From contig OZ037833.1 of the NCBI GenBank assembly GCA_964035575.1, forward strand, positions 2,728,001-2,792,000: a stretch of 64,000 bases of DNA, written 5' to 3'. Source of the DNA: Rhynchopus sp. YZ270_cl-10 (lineage: Eukaryota; Euglenozoa; Diplonemea; Diplonemida; Diplonemidae). A model generated the notes under the pieces. It saw only the letters and a list, made by a program, of their open reading frames with translations, made no database searches and was not told the DNA's origin. The translations under genes and the position numbers were made by a program. Positions 1-9,687 of this stretch are shown here, piece after piece (within the stretch, counting starts at the first letter, position 1; each line of letters opens with the position of its first letter).

Positions 1-1
1 A

Positions 2-2389
2 ATGGGTAAAGGGAACGGCTGCTGTTGTGATGATGGTGAGAGCACCGTGCAGACCTTTGCGTCTGATGGCAGAGAACCTGCAGAGATGGGTCTGCCTGAC
101 AACATTCAGATTGAGAACCCAAGCCGGAGGGTGTTGAACAGCGACTGCCCTGTGTGTCTGCTGTTTGTTGTGTTCTGGATTGGGATGTTCATCATCAGCT
201 CTGTTGCCTTTGAGAAGGGAGACGCCATGAAGCTCATCTACGGAACAGACTACCTCGACAACAAATGCGGATACGGCGACGAACCTGCCGGATGGGCCTC
301 CGCTGTCGCAACCCACCGCAACCTTAACCCTGACGTCTACGCCTATCAAACTGCCACCTGGTCTGAAAACAAATACCTCTTTATCCCACTTCCCTACAAC
401 GGCGACCATCCACTTGATTCAGACGCTTGGTCCGGCTTTTCTGCCGAAACAGCGCTCGCATCAGGAGTCTGTGTTAACCAATGCCCCCAGTCTGGCCTCG
501 ACTCCCTAGAGAGCATCTCCACCCAAGCGAACTACAAAGTGTTCACCTACGGATCAGCAGACGGCATCAACCCGCTAGAAGAGTTTGACGTATGGTACAA
601 CTCGCATGATATCCTCAGGAGGTGTATTCCGTCCTCCAACAACTCGGTTGCTGATAGCGTGGACACCCTGAAGAGCGCAATGGATAAGCTCCCAGAGGTG
701 ACCCGCGTTTCGTCGTTTTTTACAAGAGGTTTGGCGGATATTGAAGATGGTTACATGGTGATCGTGTTCTGTGCGATGATCAGCGTGTTGCTTCCGTTCC
801 TGTATGTCGTAATGTTGAGGTGTATTTTGAAGCCGTTGGTGTGGACGATGTTGTTTTTGGTGCTCATTATTTTGGCAGCGTGTGGGTACTTCTGTTATCA
901 GAGGTATGACGATCTTGACAATGACGACGACTCGACGAACGACCAGGACGCGAAGGGGTTCCTCTTCCTCGCCATCTTCTTCTGGGTGCTGACCGCGGTG
1001 TACCTCTGCTTCCTGGTGTGGTTCTGCAAGCACATCAACGCTGCCTGCGAGATCATCGCCCAGGCCGGCAAGGTGCTCACCTCCGACCCTTCGATCCTCC
1101 TGATCCCCATCTTCACCGGTATCATGCTTCTTGCGCTCTTCGTCTTCATCGTCTATCTCCTTCTCTTTGTTTGGACAATGGAAGACGGGGCGAATATAGA
1201 AACAACAGGCACCGATGCGCTAGGTGTAAACACCACAGTATCGGTACCCTCGGACTACACCACAAGGAACAACCTTGTGTACTACATCTTCTTTGGGTGG
1301 CTTTGGTCGATGGGAGTGATCAGTGCGCTGGGATACTTCGTGGTCGCAGCAGTGACCGTGCAGTGGTACTACTCTCACAAGGATGATGACGAGAAGAAGG
1401 TGCGTTGTGTGGTAGGCTGGCTGCGTGGATATGCCTGGGCCTTCCTCTACCACATGGGGTGTCTCATCACAGGAGCCCTGTTGGTGGCTATTATCCAGTT
1501 TTTGCGGTGGATGCTGCAGAAGGCGACCGATAAGTTCAAGGAGTCGAGCTCTGCCGCAAAGTGCATTATGTGCTGTGTCGACTGCTGTCTTGCGTACATC
1601 GAGCGGTTCTTGCAGTACATCAGCAGAAACGCGTTCATCATGACTGCGATTGAGGGGACCGGGTTCTGGTGCAGCTGCTGCAAGGTGGTGGGTGTCCTGC
1701 TGGGGGCGATCTCGTACCTCGCGCCGCTGATTATCGTGAGTGACATTGTGTTCTTCATCGGGAAGCTCTTCCTTGTGTCGCTCACGGTCGGTATCGGGTA
1801 CCTCATGATGTACAACCACGACCTGGCACCTGATGTCGACAACGGCATCATGGTGTTGATCGTCATTGGTGTTATCGCGTACGTCATTGCGTCGCTCTTC
1901 ATGTCCGTCTACGAGGTATGTCCGAAAGAAGGCGAAAATTGGAAATATTCATAGTTTCCGGCCGCGTGGGTGCAGCGTTGATTTAAAAAAACACACCATT
2001 TACACAGGCCTGCATCGACAGCATGTTTGTTCTCGTGTTCCACGAGACGAGACAGCCAAAAGACCCGTCCCTCTACTTCTGCCCGTCCGACGTCTTCCAG
2101 GTATGTTGCTTTGCCCGTCGTTTCTTACCTCTGGGTTGAGTGCACAACAGCTTGATGGTGTACGATAATAAGCGGCTACAGGTGTTCATGAAATACTTCT
2201 CTTTTGACAATTTTATTTGACCACTTTTTTTTCAACAGACTGTGACCGGGAAGAAGAAGACACAGGCCTCGATGTTCAAAGACGAGCACGCTGCCAAGCT
2301 TGCTGACAAGGGATCGACAGCGGTATGCCTCAAGAAAGGAAAGTACAACGTTTTGACCACAAAACCTACAGGAACCCCAAGCTGTCTGA
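2..2389 (+). CDS. Choline transporter-like protein (CTL/SLC44 family), 4 exons
   Basis: Exons 2-1915, 2008-2100, 2239-2322 and 2372-2389, all joined in phase 0, give 702 aa. Introns start GTATGT, GTATGT and GTATGC and end in CAG. The protein is a multi-pass membrane protein. An N-terminal segment SDCPVCLLFVVFWIGMF begins the first helix, a long soluble loop of about 200 residues follows, then many hydrophobic segments. The Cys-rich stretch before RNAFIMTAIEGTGFW and the following GKLFLV segment match the conserved C-terminal half of the CTL family, known to move choline or ethanolamine across plasma or organelle membranes. Exon 2 continues with ACIDSMFVLVF, the family's last conserved helix, which supports the splice model. 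The ATG is one base from the window edge, so an upstream exon cannot be excluded. The terminal exon codes only five residues and a stop; it is the least certain part. Confidence 0.85.
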
Positions 2390-2673
2390 ACTGTAGAACC
2401 CTGAACGAATACGTGTACAGAAGAACCTTTCAAAAGGAAAACCTCCAAAAAAAAACAAAAATGCCACTTCATGGCCCCTTTCTCTCCAATCCTCTCGTAT
2501 TTTTTTTACTCCCCCGCTCTCAAAAGAACACTCCAACAGACGTGTTCGGGAAAAAAATGACGTTTTTTTTTTTCGTCCAGTTGAGCAGAACACAATCCCA
2601 CCCCACCCCTTTTATGTGTCGTTAGACTTTGCATTTTTAGACCAGCACTGCTCACAATATCAATGATTTGTGC

Positions 2674-3279
2674 ATATGGGTCGATTTCAAAACCCCCCCC
2701 CCCCCAAAAGTTCTTTTTTGTCTTTTTCATGATATAGGCAGTTTTTTTGCAGTCTGAGGTCCGGAACCGCCCCAAAAACGATTTTCTGGGAGGTTTTGGG
2801 TGGTTTTGGGGCGAAATGGACCTTTTTTGACCATTTTTATGGTATTTTTAGGCTGTTTTTGGCCCTTCTTCTTACACAGCCTATTGGGGGTCAAAATAGC
2901 TATTTTTGACCAAAAAACACAATTTATTTGACGCCAGGAGGCCTCCGTTGGCCCAAATATATCCCAAAAATGGGCTGTGAGCCCAATCCGACCTGTTTTG
3001 GGCACATTTGGCACTTTTCTTGGTGCTTATTTGATGTTTTTTGGTCAAAAATAGCTATTTTGACCCCCAATAGGCTGTGTAAGAAGAAGGGCCAAAAACA
3101 GCCTAAAAATACCATAAAAATGGTCAAAAAAGGTCCATTTCGCCCCAAAACCACCCAAAACCTCCCAGAAAATCGTTTTTGGGGCGGTTCCGGACCTCAG
3201 ACTGCAAAAAAACTGCCTATATCATGAAAAAGACAAAAAAGAACTTTTGGGGGGGGGGGGTTTTGAAATCGACCCATAT
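2674..3279. repeat. 606-bp foldback element with 245-bp near-identical inverted arms
   Basis: The left arm 2674-2918 and right arm 3036-3279 are reverse complements with almost no differences beyond the length of a C/G run (about 2692-2705 and 3249-3260). They are separated by a 117-bp unique spacer (2919-3035). The outer ends read ATATGGGTC and GACCCATAT. No clear target duplication is visible apart from a possible TA. No transposase is encoded, so this is a non-autonomous foldback/MITE-like element. The near identity of the arms suggests a young insertion or ongoing arm conversion. Two mirror open frames of about 95 codons that share their C-terminal halves are by-products of the symmetry. 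Confidence 0.9.
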
Positions 3280-3285
3280 TTTTTT

Positions 3286-3334
3286 AAAAGGTGCCCAATC
3301 ACAACGAGGTTTATGCTCATATGTCAAACCTTTT
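3286..3334 (+). repeat. Family B hairpin repeat, diverged copy
   Basis: Begins AAAAGGTG and ends AACCTTTTT with the internal CAT box of the family. It sits directly against the right end of the foldback. The central stem of the better copies is poorly kept. Confidence 0.45.
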
Positions 3335-3477
3335 TCTTGTCGATAAAACCGCGCATCATCGAGGACATGTATTGTGGGTTTATCAGATCCTAAAGACAGA
3401 ATGATTCTGTCTCATTTTCAATAGAACGGCTGCGCTTCATGAGGTACCTTCTGTCTCTAGCATATTGATTTTTCTTC

Positions 3478-3530
3478 AAGGTGTGACTGAAGCATGCAGT
3501 AAAAGCTTCGGTTCATCTTGTAACGTTTTT
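3478..3530 (+). repeat. Family B hairpin repeat
   Basis: CAAGGTGTGA opens the copy; the stem CTGAAGC pairs with GCTTCGG, followed by GGTTCATCTTGTAACG. Relative to the copy at 3915 the stem has changed on both sides and still pairs, which argues that the fold matters or that the arms convert. Confidence 0.6.
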
Positions 3531-3914
3531 TTTTTCTTCTTCTTTTTTTTTTGGGTTTGATCGCCCATCATTTTTCCCCCAAGCGTTTTTGCTCTCAGAA
3601 GTCTGGCCAATTATCTGAGATGCCACCTCTTTTTCAAATTTTTCATTTTTTTTTCTTTTGATGTTCACGAGTTGATGTGATGTGTGTGGCTTCATCTTTC
3701 AAGTGTTATTTCCCCAAAAGGGTCACCAAGCTTTTATCATTTCCCCCTCGATATGTTGAAAATTGCTGAATACCGATTTTTTAGGTGAGGGTGGTGCTCC
3801 CGTGCTCATTTATGCAACACAACAGAGGCAAAGAAAAGATGGACTACTAACCATCTCTTAGCTTTAAGTCTCAAATACTGGCTCGCGCTTAATCCCCCAT
3901 TTTTTTTTAAAACT

Positions 3915-3960
3915 AAAGGTGACTAAGCACGAGAGGCTTAGGGTCATCTTATAACCTTTT
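3915..3960 (+). repeat. Family B hairpin repeat, typical copy
   Basis: Reads AAAGGTGACTAAGC, then loop ACGAGAG, then GCTTAGGGTCATC and ends ATAACCTTTT. CTAAGC pairs with GCTTAG, and the outer AAAGGT pairs with ACCTTT. This is the reference copy for the family in this window. Confidence 0.75.
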
Positions 3961-4094
3961 CTTTAATTTTGCTGGAGATTTTGCAAAGAAAAAGAAACCC
4001 GGAATAGGGCGGAGCAGAGTAGTATTTTGACCCAACGTTGTGTATGCCTGGGCCGTTATTTTATTCGCAGTCTTTTTTTTTTTGTCATTGTACT

Positions 4095-4136
4095 GGTCAT
4101 GCACCAAGGTACACAAGAGGGCCTTCTGTTATTTCA
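4095..4136 (+). repeat. Family A repeat, short diverged copy
   Basis: Carries GGTCATGCACCAAGGTACAC followed by AAGAGGGCCTTCTGTTATTTC, matching the 3' half of the copies at 4758 and 7950 with small gaps. Confidence 0.5.
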
Positions 4137-4757
4137 TTTTTTGTTTTTTTGTTTTTGTTTTTGCAAATAAAACAAAGTGACGTTATTTTCCGCCATTTCT
4201 TTTTGTTTTTACCGGAGCTGCTAAAAGCTAAACGGGGGTTTTTTCAAACAAAAAAAAATTAATGAACAAGATGTGATGGGCAGCAGAAAAAAACGGAGGA
4301 ATAAATACGGTTGCTAAACAAGCCGCTTTTTTACACACCGCTTTTATTTTTGCCTTGACTGAGTTCGACCTTTTTTTCTTCTCTTCAATCTAATGGATCG
4401 CACCCTCGAATGGGTGTTGTGTCATCTGAGTCTGGCCTTCATCTCTCAAAAAGAAATTGAAGACTTTCCGTTTCTGGTGCTTTCGGAAATCGGTCAACGA
4501 CCTGTCAGCGACCTGTCAATATCGAACCCTATATCGACCCCTTCCGGAGCACCAGTTTCGCGATTTTTTTTTTACCCTCCGTTTTAGAATTAACAGAACA
4601 CATGAGTAAAGATATTTCAAAGCCATTTGTGGATAAGACAAACGACGTTCAAAAGCCTCCCACTACTGTGGATGAAACCAACTGTTTTACCTCTACTAGA
4701 CGGTCCACCAACAGTGTACATTTTCTAGATGTAAACCATGAAATGGATTGTAGGACT

Positions 4758-4835
4758 GCATGGTTGGGTCTCCACGGTACACCCGGTCATACCAAGGTAC
4801 ACTGTTCACGAGAGGGCTTTGTATTTGCAGTCAAC
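4758..4835 (+). repeat. Family A repeat
   Basis: A 78-bp copy containing GGTCTCCACGGTACACCCGG, then CATACCAAGGTACACTG, TTCACGAGAGGGC and TTTGTATTT. The copy at 7950-8024 is almost identical over 60 bp; further copies lie near 60294 and 60849. No open frame or end repeats are seen. Confidence 0.75.
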
Positions 4836-5133
4836 TTTTTTTTTTGGGCCCGGCCAGACCCTCTACGTTTACTTTGCACTATATCTCAGAGATCTCTTCT
4901 TAATGAACTGTCCTCACTCCTTCTAGGTGAGACGAACCAGCGCCACAACGGAGTGCCATGATATGTCCAGGCGTTTTGCATTTTTTTTTATCAACTCGCC
5001 TTTCCCCCATTATTTTTTTCCCCCCAAGGTACTAAGTACGTTTACTGCGCGAAGCTTATAATTCCTTCAAATGTTCCCTTTTCTTTCACACCTTCTGTCA
5101 GGTGTCCCGGGGGAAGAGAAAAAAAAATACAGT

Positions 5134-5180
5134 ATAGTGGAGCTCATCCTCGGGTGTGTACACTAATACAATTCAAAAAA
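5134..5180 (+). repeat. Family C repeat
   Basis: ATAGTGGAGCTCATCCTCGG followed by TGTACACTAATACAATTCAAAAAA. It shares both ends with the copies at 9134, 29435, 59131 and 59297. Confidence 0.65.
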
Positions 5181-5599
5181 GTGAAAAAAAAACATAAAAT
5201 AGGCAGCCAACTCTTTTGTTGGTCGCAACCTTCCTTTAGTGGTAGTTTTTAGTTAAAAAAAAAGCCTCAAAAAAAAGCCATGCCAAAAATACAATAAAAA
5301 TATCCTGCTGTGTATACGTGTTTTTTTTCCCCCCCAAAGATGTTGTGTGTGCCTTCAAGGCCTTCATGTTTTTTTGTTTTTTGTTTTCAAATTTATCTTT
5401 TCCCCCTGTTATTTTAACCCATCGCGAGTCGTGCCTGCGAAATGCAAACACAATCCCCCATTACTTTTTACTGAAATTTTTCCCTTCCCCTCACACACCG
5501 GAGCCCCACCTCACGCTAGAAAAGTCAGTATCCAAACCGCAACCCACAGACATTCGCCTTTTTATTTCACGCTGTGTTTTTTCAGCCGCACTGCCACCA

Positions 5600-5659
5600 T
5601 TGGTGTGGCTGAAGGGAGGTGCTATTTTCTGCTATTTTTGGGGTCGTCGGCCACACCAA
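5600..5659 (+). mobile_element. Family H MITE-like element, 60 bp, upstream of kinase gene
   Basis: Starts TTGGTGTGGCTGAAGGG and ends GGTCGTCGGCCACACCAA, so its ends form an imperfect terminal inverted repeat. The same element lies in the opposite orientation at 9480-9557, again about 100-160 bp before a start codon. It is far too short to code for a protein and would depend on a transposase in trans. Confidence 0.7.
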
Positions 5660-5666
5660 CCATGCC

Positions 5667-5728
5667 ATTTTCTCATCTTCTCATCTTTTCATCTTCTCCT
5701 CTTCTCCTCTCACACAACCCCCCCACAG
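5667..5728 (+). promoter_or_regulatory. Pyrimidine tract and AG: candidate trans-splice acceptor for the kinase gene
   Basis: About 50 nt of almost pure CATCTTCTCATCTT-type pyrimidine sequence is followed by CCCCCCCACAG, ending 34 nt before the ATG at 5763. No upstream coding exon is visible, so this is either a 5'UTR intron acceptor or a spliced-leader site. Confidence 0.5.
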
Positions 5729-5762
5729 AGAGTACACAACACAACGCCTTTCAAGTAGTGTG

Positions 5763-7001
5763 ATGGCGAATTTCTTTGGTTGTGCGCCGTTGGTGCAGAA
5801 GCCAGGGCGCACAGGGGACCTTGACAAGAACGCAGCCAACCCTTCAGCCGCCCTGCGCTACCGCGAGCAGGAACAGGTCTGCGAATTCATCACCGCCTTT
5901 TCAGCGAAGCACTCCGACCTGCACACTACCACCGAAAACTTCGACGCAGAATTCAAAAAACTCCGGTCCATAGGGACCGGCGCGTCGGGCACCGTCTGGA
6001 AGGTGCAGGACCGGGAGGGGCGCCGCTTTGCCTTGAAAGAGATTGACAAGCCTGAGACCGGCCGGACCAGGGAGAACTGCGTCAAATGGAAGGCGCTTCT
6101 CACTGAGATTGAGGTGCTGACGGAGATCTCCTACGACAAAAACCCTTTATGTGTACAGCTGTTTGGCCTGCGCAACAGCCCCACCCACATTGGCTTGGTC
6201 CTTGAGCTGGTAAAAGGCACCAACCTGCAACGCTTTGGCGCTGTGAACCCTATGAGTGAGCGTGATGCAAGCGAAATATCGTCGCACATCCTGCGTGCCC
6301 TCAAATACCTCCATGAAGAGAAGAAGATCGTCCACCGCGACATCAAACCCGAGAACATCCTCATCTACAAGAGAGACACCCCGATCCGATGCGACAAATA
6401 CGTCGTCAAATTGGTAGATTTCGGCTCCTCCCGCTTCATCAAAGAAGGCCTTCTCGGCGGCCGCTACGGCGAAGGCGAGCTATTGAGTTACTGCGGGATC
6501 GACCAACCCGATACACGACCTGCCGCAACCCCTGTCGGATCCGCACTGTACCTTGCACTAGAAACAATCAACATCAGCTTGAACATGGAGGACCTCCCTA
6601 CAGTAATAATCGACCAACTACCTAAGGTAGACGTCTTTTCGTTAGGTGTCGTGGCCTACGTATTGATCTGCCGGTCGCACCCCTTCATGGGAACTGTAGT
6701 CGACAACGTCCACGACATGAAGGAGAAAATGATCGACAGCGACGGACTCACAAAGCTCTACTTCCCCGACGAAGACGACCACCCGCTCTCCCCAGACGTC
6801 AAATCCTTCCTCCATGCGGTTCTCGAGCTCTGCCCAAAGAAACGCCTCAGCGCGCGCCAAGCTCTCGAACACCCATGGATCGTGAGCCGCGCCTCCTGCT
6901 GCGAAGCAGTCAAAACCTGTACGGCAGAAAACTGGGAAGAAATCTGCAAAGATATCGTCTGTCAAGCGCCCGAAGAACGACCAGAGGTTGCCGTTGTGTA
7001 A
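5763..7001 (+). CDS. Ser/Thr protein kinase
   Basis: The frame encodes 412 aa from the ATG at 5763. This start was chosen over earlier in-frame starts because it follows the acceptor-like AG at 5728 and the upstream residues are low-complexity. All core kinase landmarks are present: glycine loop GTGASGTV (71-78), catalytic lysine in FALKEID (K92), HRDIKPEN (191-198) and DFG (219-221). The expected APE is replaced by ALE in SALYLALE, and the activation segment between DFG and this motif is about 20 residues longer than usual. About 60 residues precede the catalytic domain and a short tail follows it. No regulatory domain is recognised, so substrate and pathway cannot be named. The overall sequence is like the CAMK/STE-type general kinases. 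Single exon, ending TAA. Confidence 0.9.
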   Translation: MANFFGCAPLVQKPGRTGDLDKNAANPSAALRYREQEQVCEFITAFSAKHSDLHTTTENFDAEFKKLRSIGTGASGTVWKVQDREGRRFALKEIDKPETGRTRENCVKWKALLTEIEVLTEISYDKNPLCVQLFGLRNSPTHIGLVLELVKGTNLQRFGAVNPMSERDASEISSHILRALKYLHEEKKIVHRDIKPENILIYKRDTPIRCDKYVVKLVDFGSSRFIKEGLLGGRYGEGELLSYCGIDQPDTRPAATPVGSALYLALETINISLNMEDLPTVIIDQLPKVDVFSLGVVAYVLICRSHPFMGTVVDNVHDMKEKMIDSDGLTKLYFPDEDDHPLSPDVKSFLHAVLELCPKKRLSARQALEHPWIVSRASCCEAVKTCTAENWEEICKDIVCQAPEERPEVAVV

Positions 7002-7774
7002 ATTTGGGGTAAAAAAAAAGGGGGGGAAAAAGAAGGGTATGTGAGATGGTGCAGAGTTGTTACATGGTGATTTGGATGAGTGGGGAAAAGGGGGAAATTG
7101 GGGGGGGGGAGATGAAGTGCTATACAGGATACAAATACCTCGAAAATCTGTATTTTTATTTTTTTTTTTTTTGATCTGTGGAGTGCCACTCTGCCAACGC
7201 AAGCAGACTGCACTGTCCAGGTATCGCTCTCATGTACGTGTTTCTTTCTGTGACTTCATCCTCAAATGTTTTGTTTTTTTCTTTGACCTGACAAAATAGA
7301 GCACCTGTTCTGAACACATTTATTGCATACAAAAAGCATTCACCTTTCCCCTCCCCACGCCCTAACCTCCGCTGACCTCTTTTATGTTCTGGACGAACGG
7401 TAAAAAATGATAATTTCCTGCTTGTATTGTTGTGCGTTGTGCAGCCTTCTGTGCGACAGCAACATAAAACACACGGGGGGGAAAAAGAGAGCAGCAGAAA
7501 CAGAGAACTGATGTGTCCCTCCCCTCTCCCCCTCCCCTCCGCCTCTCCCATCTCGCTCCCCTCACCTTTGCCGCTCTCACCTACCATTCTACCCGATCTG
7601 TATGGTGTAGTTGATGGCATTCCCTTTTAAAGGTGGGTGTATGTGTGCTTGGGTACATATATTATCATCTTATGGACTCATTTTAGGTGTGTTAAATAAC
7701 TGCAAATGTTTTTTTTTTTGTGCCTGAAAATGAAGAAGGAAATAGGAACAAAACATTTTGCGGTTCTATAGGGA

Positions 7775-7831
7775 TGAAACCGCACTGCAGAGCCACGCCT
7801 CGACCAAACAGGTCGAGGTGTGTGCGTTTCA
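7775..7831 (+). ncRNA. Strong 57-nt hairpin, candidate structured RNA
   Basis: TGAAAC(C)GCAC at 7775-7785 pairs with GTGCGTTTCA at 7822-7831, and CACGCCTCGACC at 7794-7805 pairs with GGTCGAGGTGTG at 7811-7822 around the loop AAACA. The arms give about 21 base pairs with one G-U pair, one bulged C and an internal bulge. A second small hairpin (AACCT, loop CTACC, AGGTT) follows at 7836-7850. It could be a small RNA, an RNA-processing signal or a degenerate MITE; no family was recognised. Confidence 0.35.
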
Positions 7832-7949
7832 CCACAACCTCTACCAGGTTTTAGTCTCTGTTTCTTCATGCGGTGACGTTCACATTACCCACATTTTTCT
7901 TTGAGATTCTGTAAGACAGATTCATCTTTCAAATTTTTTTTTTCGCAAT

Positions 7950-8024
7950 GCATGGGTCTCCACGGTACACCCGGTCATACCAAGGTACACTGTTCACGAG
8001 AGGACTTTGTATTTCAAATCAGCC
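7950..8024 (+). repeat. Family A repeat
   Basis: Near-identical to the copy at 4758-4835, from GCATGGGTCTCCACGGTACA through CACGAGAGGACTTTGTATTT. Confidence 0.75.
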
Positions 8025-8610
8025 TTTTTTCTTCTTTTTTTGATGATCTTTAATTTTATTTCTCACGCTTTCTGGTGCGAAGGTGGCGTCTTCGAAAGAG
8101 TGACGATGGGGAAAGACACCCCCGCTACCAACATCAGTTTCCAATCAAAAGCCTTATGTCACCTATTCTCCCCCCCCCCATTTTTTTTTTTTTTTGTTTT
8201 CACTGTTTCCCGGCTAACAATGGGTTAAAAAAAAAATTGTTTTTCCAGTTTACAGCGTATCGAAGTTCACCAAAATTCCAACCTTTTGAAATTCATTAGC
8301 CTTCGGGGCAACGTTGTGCGTTACAGAACCCCCGTCCTCGGGCCGGGTGGTTTGTTAATATTACATAAGAAAACAAGAATGTCAGGACAGAGTATCTCTG
8401 CCACAGATACGGTGATGTCTGTATAGCGTTTACCTCTTTTTTTGGGTGACATTTGACCGAAACCCAGCCCTTTTAATGAAACCTTGCAACCCATATTGTG
8501 GGTTGCCTTTTTCGAAGGTTTTCTTCTACAAGGAGACACCTCGCCACTTTTCCCACAAAGGGGCACATACAGTACACCTTTCTTTTGTTGATAGTCCGAT
8601 AACAAAAAAA

Positions 8611-8660
8611 AGTGGAGATTACACAACTGTAAAAATGCAAAACTTTGAAGATGCAACTTT
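8611..8660 (+). repeat. Family E repeat, partial copy
   Basis: AGTGGAGATTACACAACTGT matches the start of the full copy at 56384; the rest has diverged. Confidence 0.5.
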
Positions 8661-8870
8661 TGTGTACAAAACAGCACTTTGAATGCAAATCAACAAATAA
8701 AAGCTACTTTCTCGGATGGCCTCCCGTCCATACCGATTAAGTACGAAAGCCTTCGGGCGACATTGTGTACAGATCCTACCTCGGTAGGTGATTGTCGACA
8801 CAACAAAAAAACAAAACAAAAAAATCCGCTAAATTGCTGCATTGTACAACTTCATTTTTTCAAGTATAAT

Positions 8871-8907
8871 TATACTACGAGTGGGCTTTGTATTTCAAGT
8901 CCAATTT
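8871..8907 (+). repeat. Family A repeat, 3' fragment
   Basis: CTACGAGTGGGCTTTGTATT followed by TCAAGTCCAA matches the end of the family A copies at 7950 and 60294. Confidence 0.45.
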
Positions 8908-9133
8908 TTATCTATTCTCTACACATTTTTGGAGGAGAATAAGGGGATATGGTGGGTCATATTGGGCAGGGGGAGGGGTTTCCTTTTTTTTTTTTTTTTT
9001 TTTACTTGGTATTTACTCTCGTCTCTTTAGCGCTGCCGAAGCAGTGTGGCTGCCTTTTTTTTTTTTGTTATGTCAGAATGAAACAGTATCTTTCTCTCGA
9101 CCACAACCGACGGTCCAAAACAAAAATCGTAGT

Positions 9134-9191
9134 TAGTGGAGCACACTCTAGGGTGGCTACACTAATACAACCAAGTTTTCAAAAAAAAAAA
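9134..9191 (+). repeat. Family C repeat, full copy
   Basis: TAGTGGAGCACACTCTAGGG, then TGGCTACACTAATACAACC and AAGTTTTC with an A run. The closest relative is the copy at 59297-59368, which has about 14 extra bases that lengthen the central stem. Confidence 0.7.
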
Positions 9192-9479
9192 TCACACTTT
9201 ATGAAGATGTGCCTTGCTGCGCTTGTATTGTTTGTTTTCTTTTTTCTCCATTCTTTGTTTCCTACAAAAAAATTGCGATAGCGGGCGTCCTACAAAATCT
9301 TTGGGGGTGGGTGAATATGATTCTCAGATTTTCTTTTTTTTCTTTTTTTTTTGCCAGAATTGCGTAACGCAAACCTCCATACTCTTTCCCCCCCATCCAC
9401 CCCCCCTTTTTTTTTTGACAACCCACCAACTACGCCTTGCACCACCAGAGGGGAAGGTTGCAAACTCCGCGAGCAAAAC

Positions 9480-9557
9480 TGGTGTGGCCGACGACCCCAA
9501 AATAGCAGAAAGGAGCAGAAAATAGTACAAAAATATCATCCCCTTTCAGCCACACCA
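9480..9557 (-). mobile_element. Family H MITE-like element, 78 bp, upstream of the TPR/SET gene
   Basis: On the + strand it starts TGGTGTGGCCGACGACCCCA and ends CCCTTTCAGCCACACCA. Read in reverse complement it matches the 60-bp copy at 5600-5659, with extra sequence in the middle. It lies 131 bp before the start codon of the next gene. Confidence 0.7.
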
Positions 9558-9611
9558 AAAACTCTTTGTTTCTCTGCCCTTCTTCAATTGCTGTCAACAC
9601 AACAAAGTAGT

Positions 9612-9669
9612 GTCTTCCTCCCTCCCCTATTCCCTCCCTCCCTCCCTCCCTCTCTCCACCCCATTTCAG
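9612..9669 (+). promoter_or_regulatory. Pyrimidine tract and AG: candidate trans-splice acceptor for the TPR/SET gene
   Basis: A CCCT-repeat-rich pyrimidine tract of about 45 nt is followed by CACCCCATTTCAG; the AG ends 18 nt before the start codon at 9688. Confidence 0.5.
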
Positions 9670-9687
9670 CACCAAAAAATGATGTAA

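Larger units (their letters stand above)
2390..5762. other. Intergenic block with repeats, no gene seen
   Basis: About 3.4 kb of AT-rich sequence with many T and A runs. It holds a 606-bp foldback (2674-3279), hairpin repeats of families A, B and C, and one family H MITE-like copy close to the kinase gene. Short open frames here are low-complexity or lie inside the foldback and show no protein-like composition. Confidence 0.7.
7002..9687. other. Intergenic block with repeats, no gene seen
   Basis: About 2.7 kb with G-rich sequence just after the kinase stop, long T runs, and copies of families A, C, E and H. A strong 57-nt hairpin lies at 7775-7831. Two related stretches at 8288-8330 and 8749-8790 share AGCCTTCGGG, a following (A/G)TTGTG and a CCTCGG box; they are probably another old repeat pair. 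Confidence 0.65.

Noticed and set aside
2727-3227. Two opposite open frames of about 95 codons with the same C-terminal sequence
   Set aside because: Both are created by the foldback arms, which carry the same DNA in inverted orientation; nothing protein-like in them.
5619-5762. N-terminal extension of the kinase to a start at 5619
   Set aside because: The extension crosses the pyrimidine tract and the family H element and encodes Ser/Phe/Thr-rich low complexity. The acceptor-like AG at 5728 would remove it from the mRNA.
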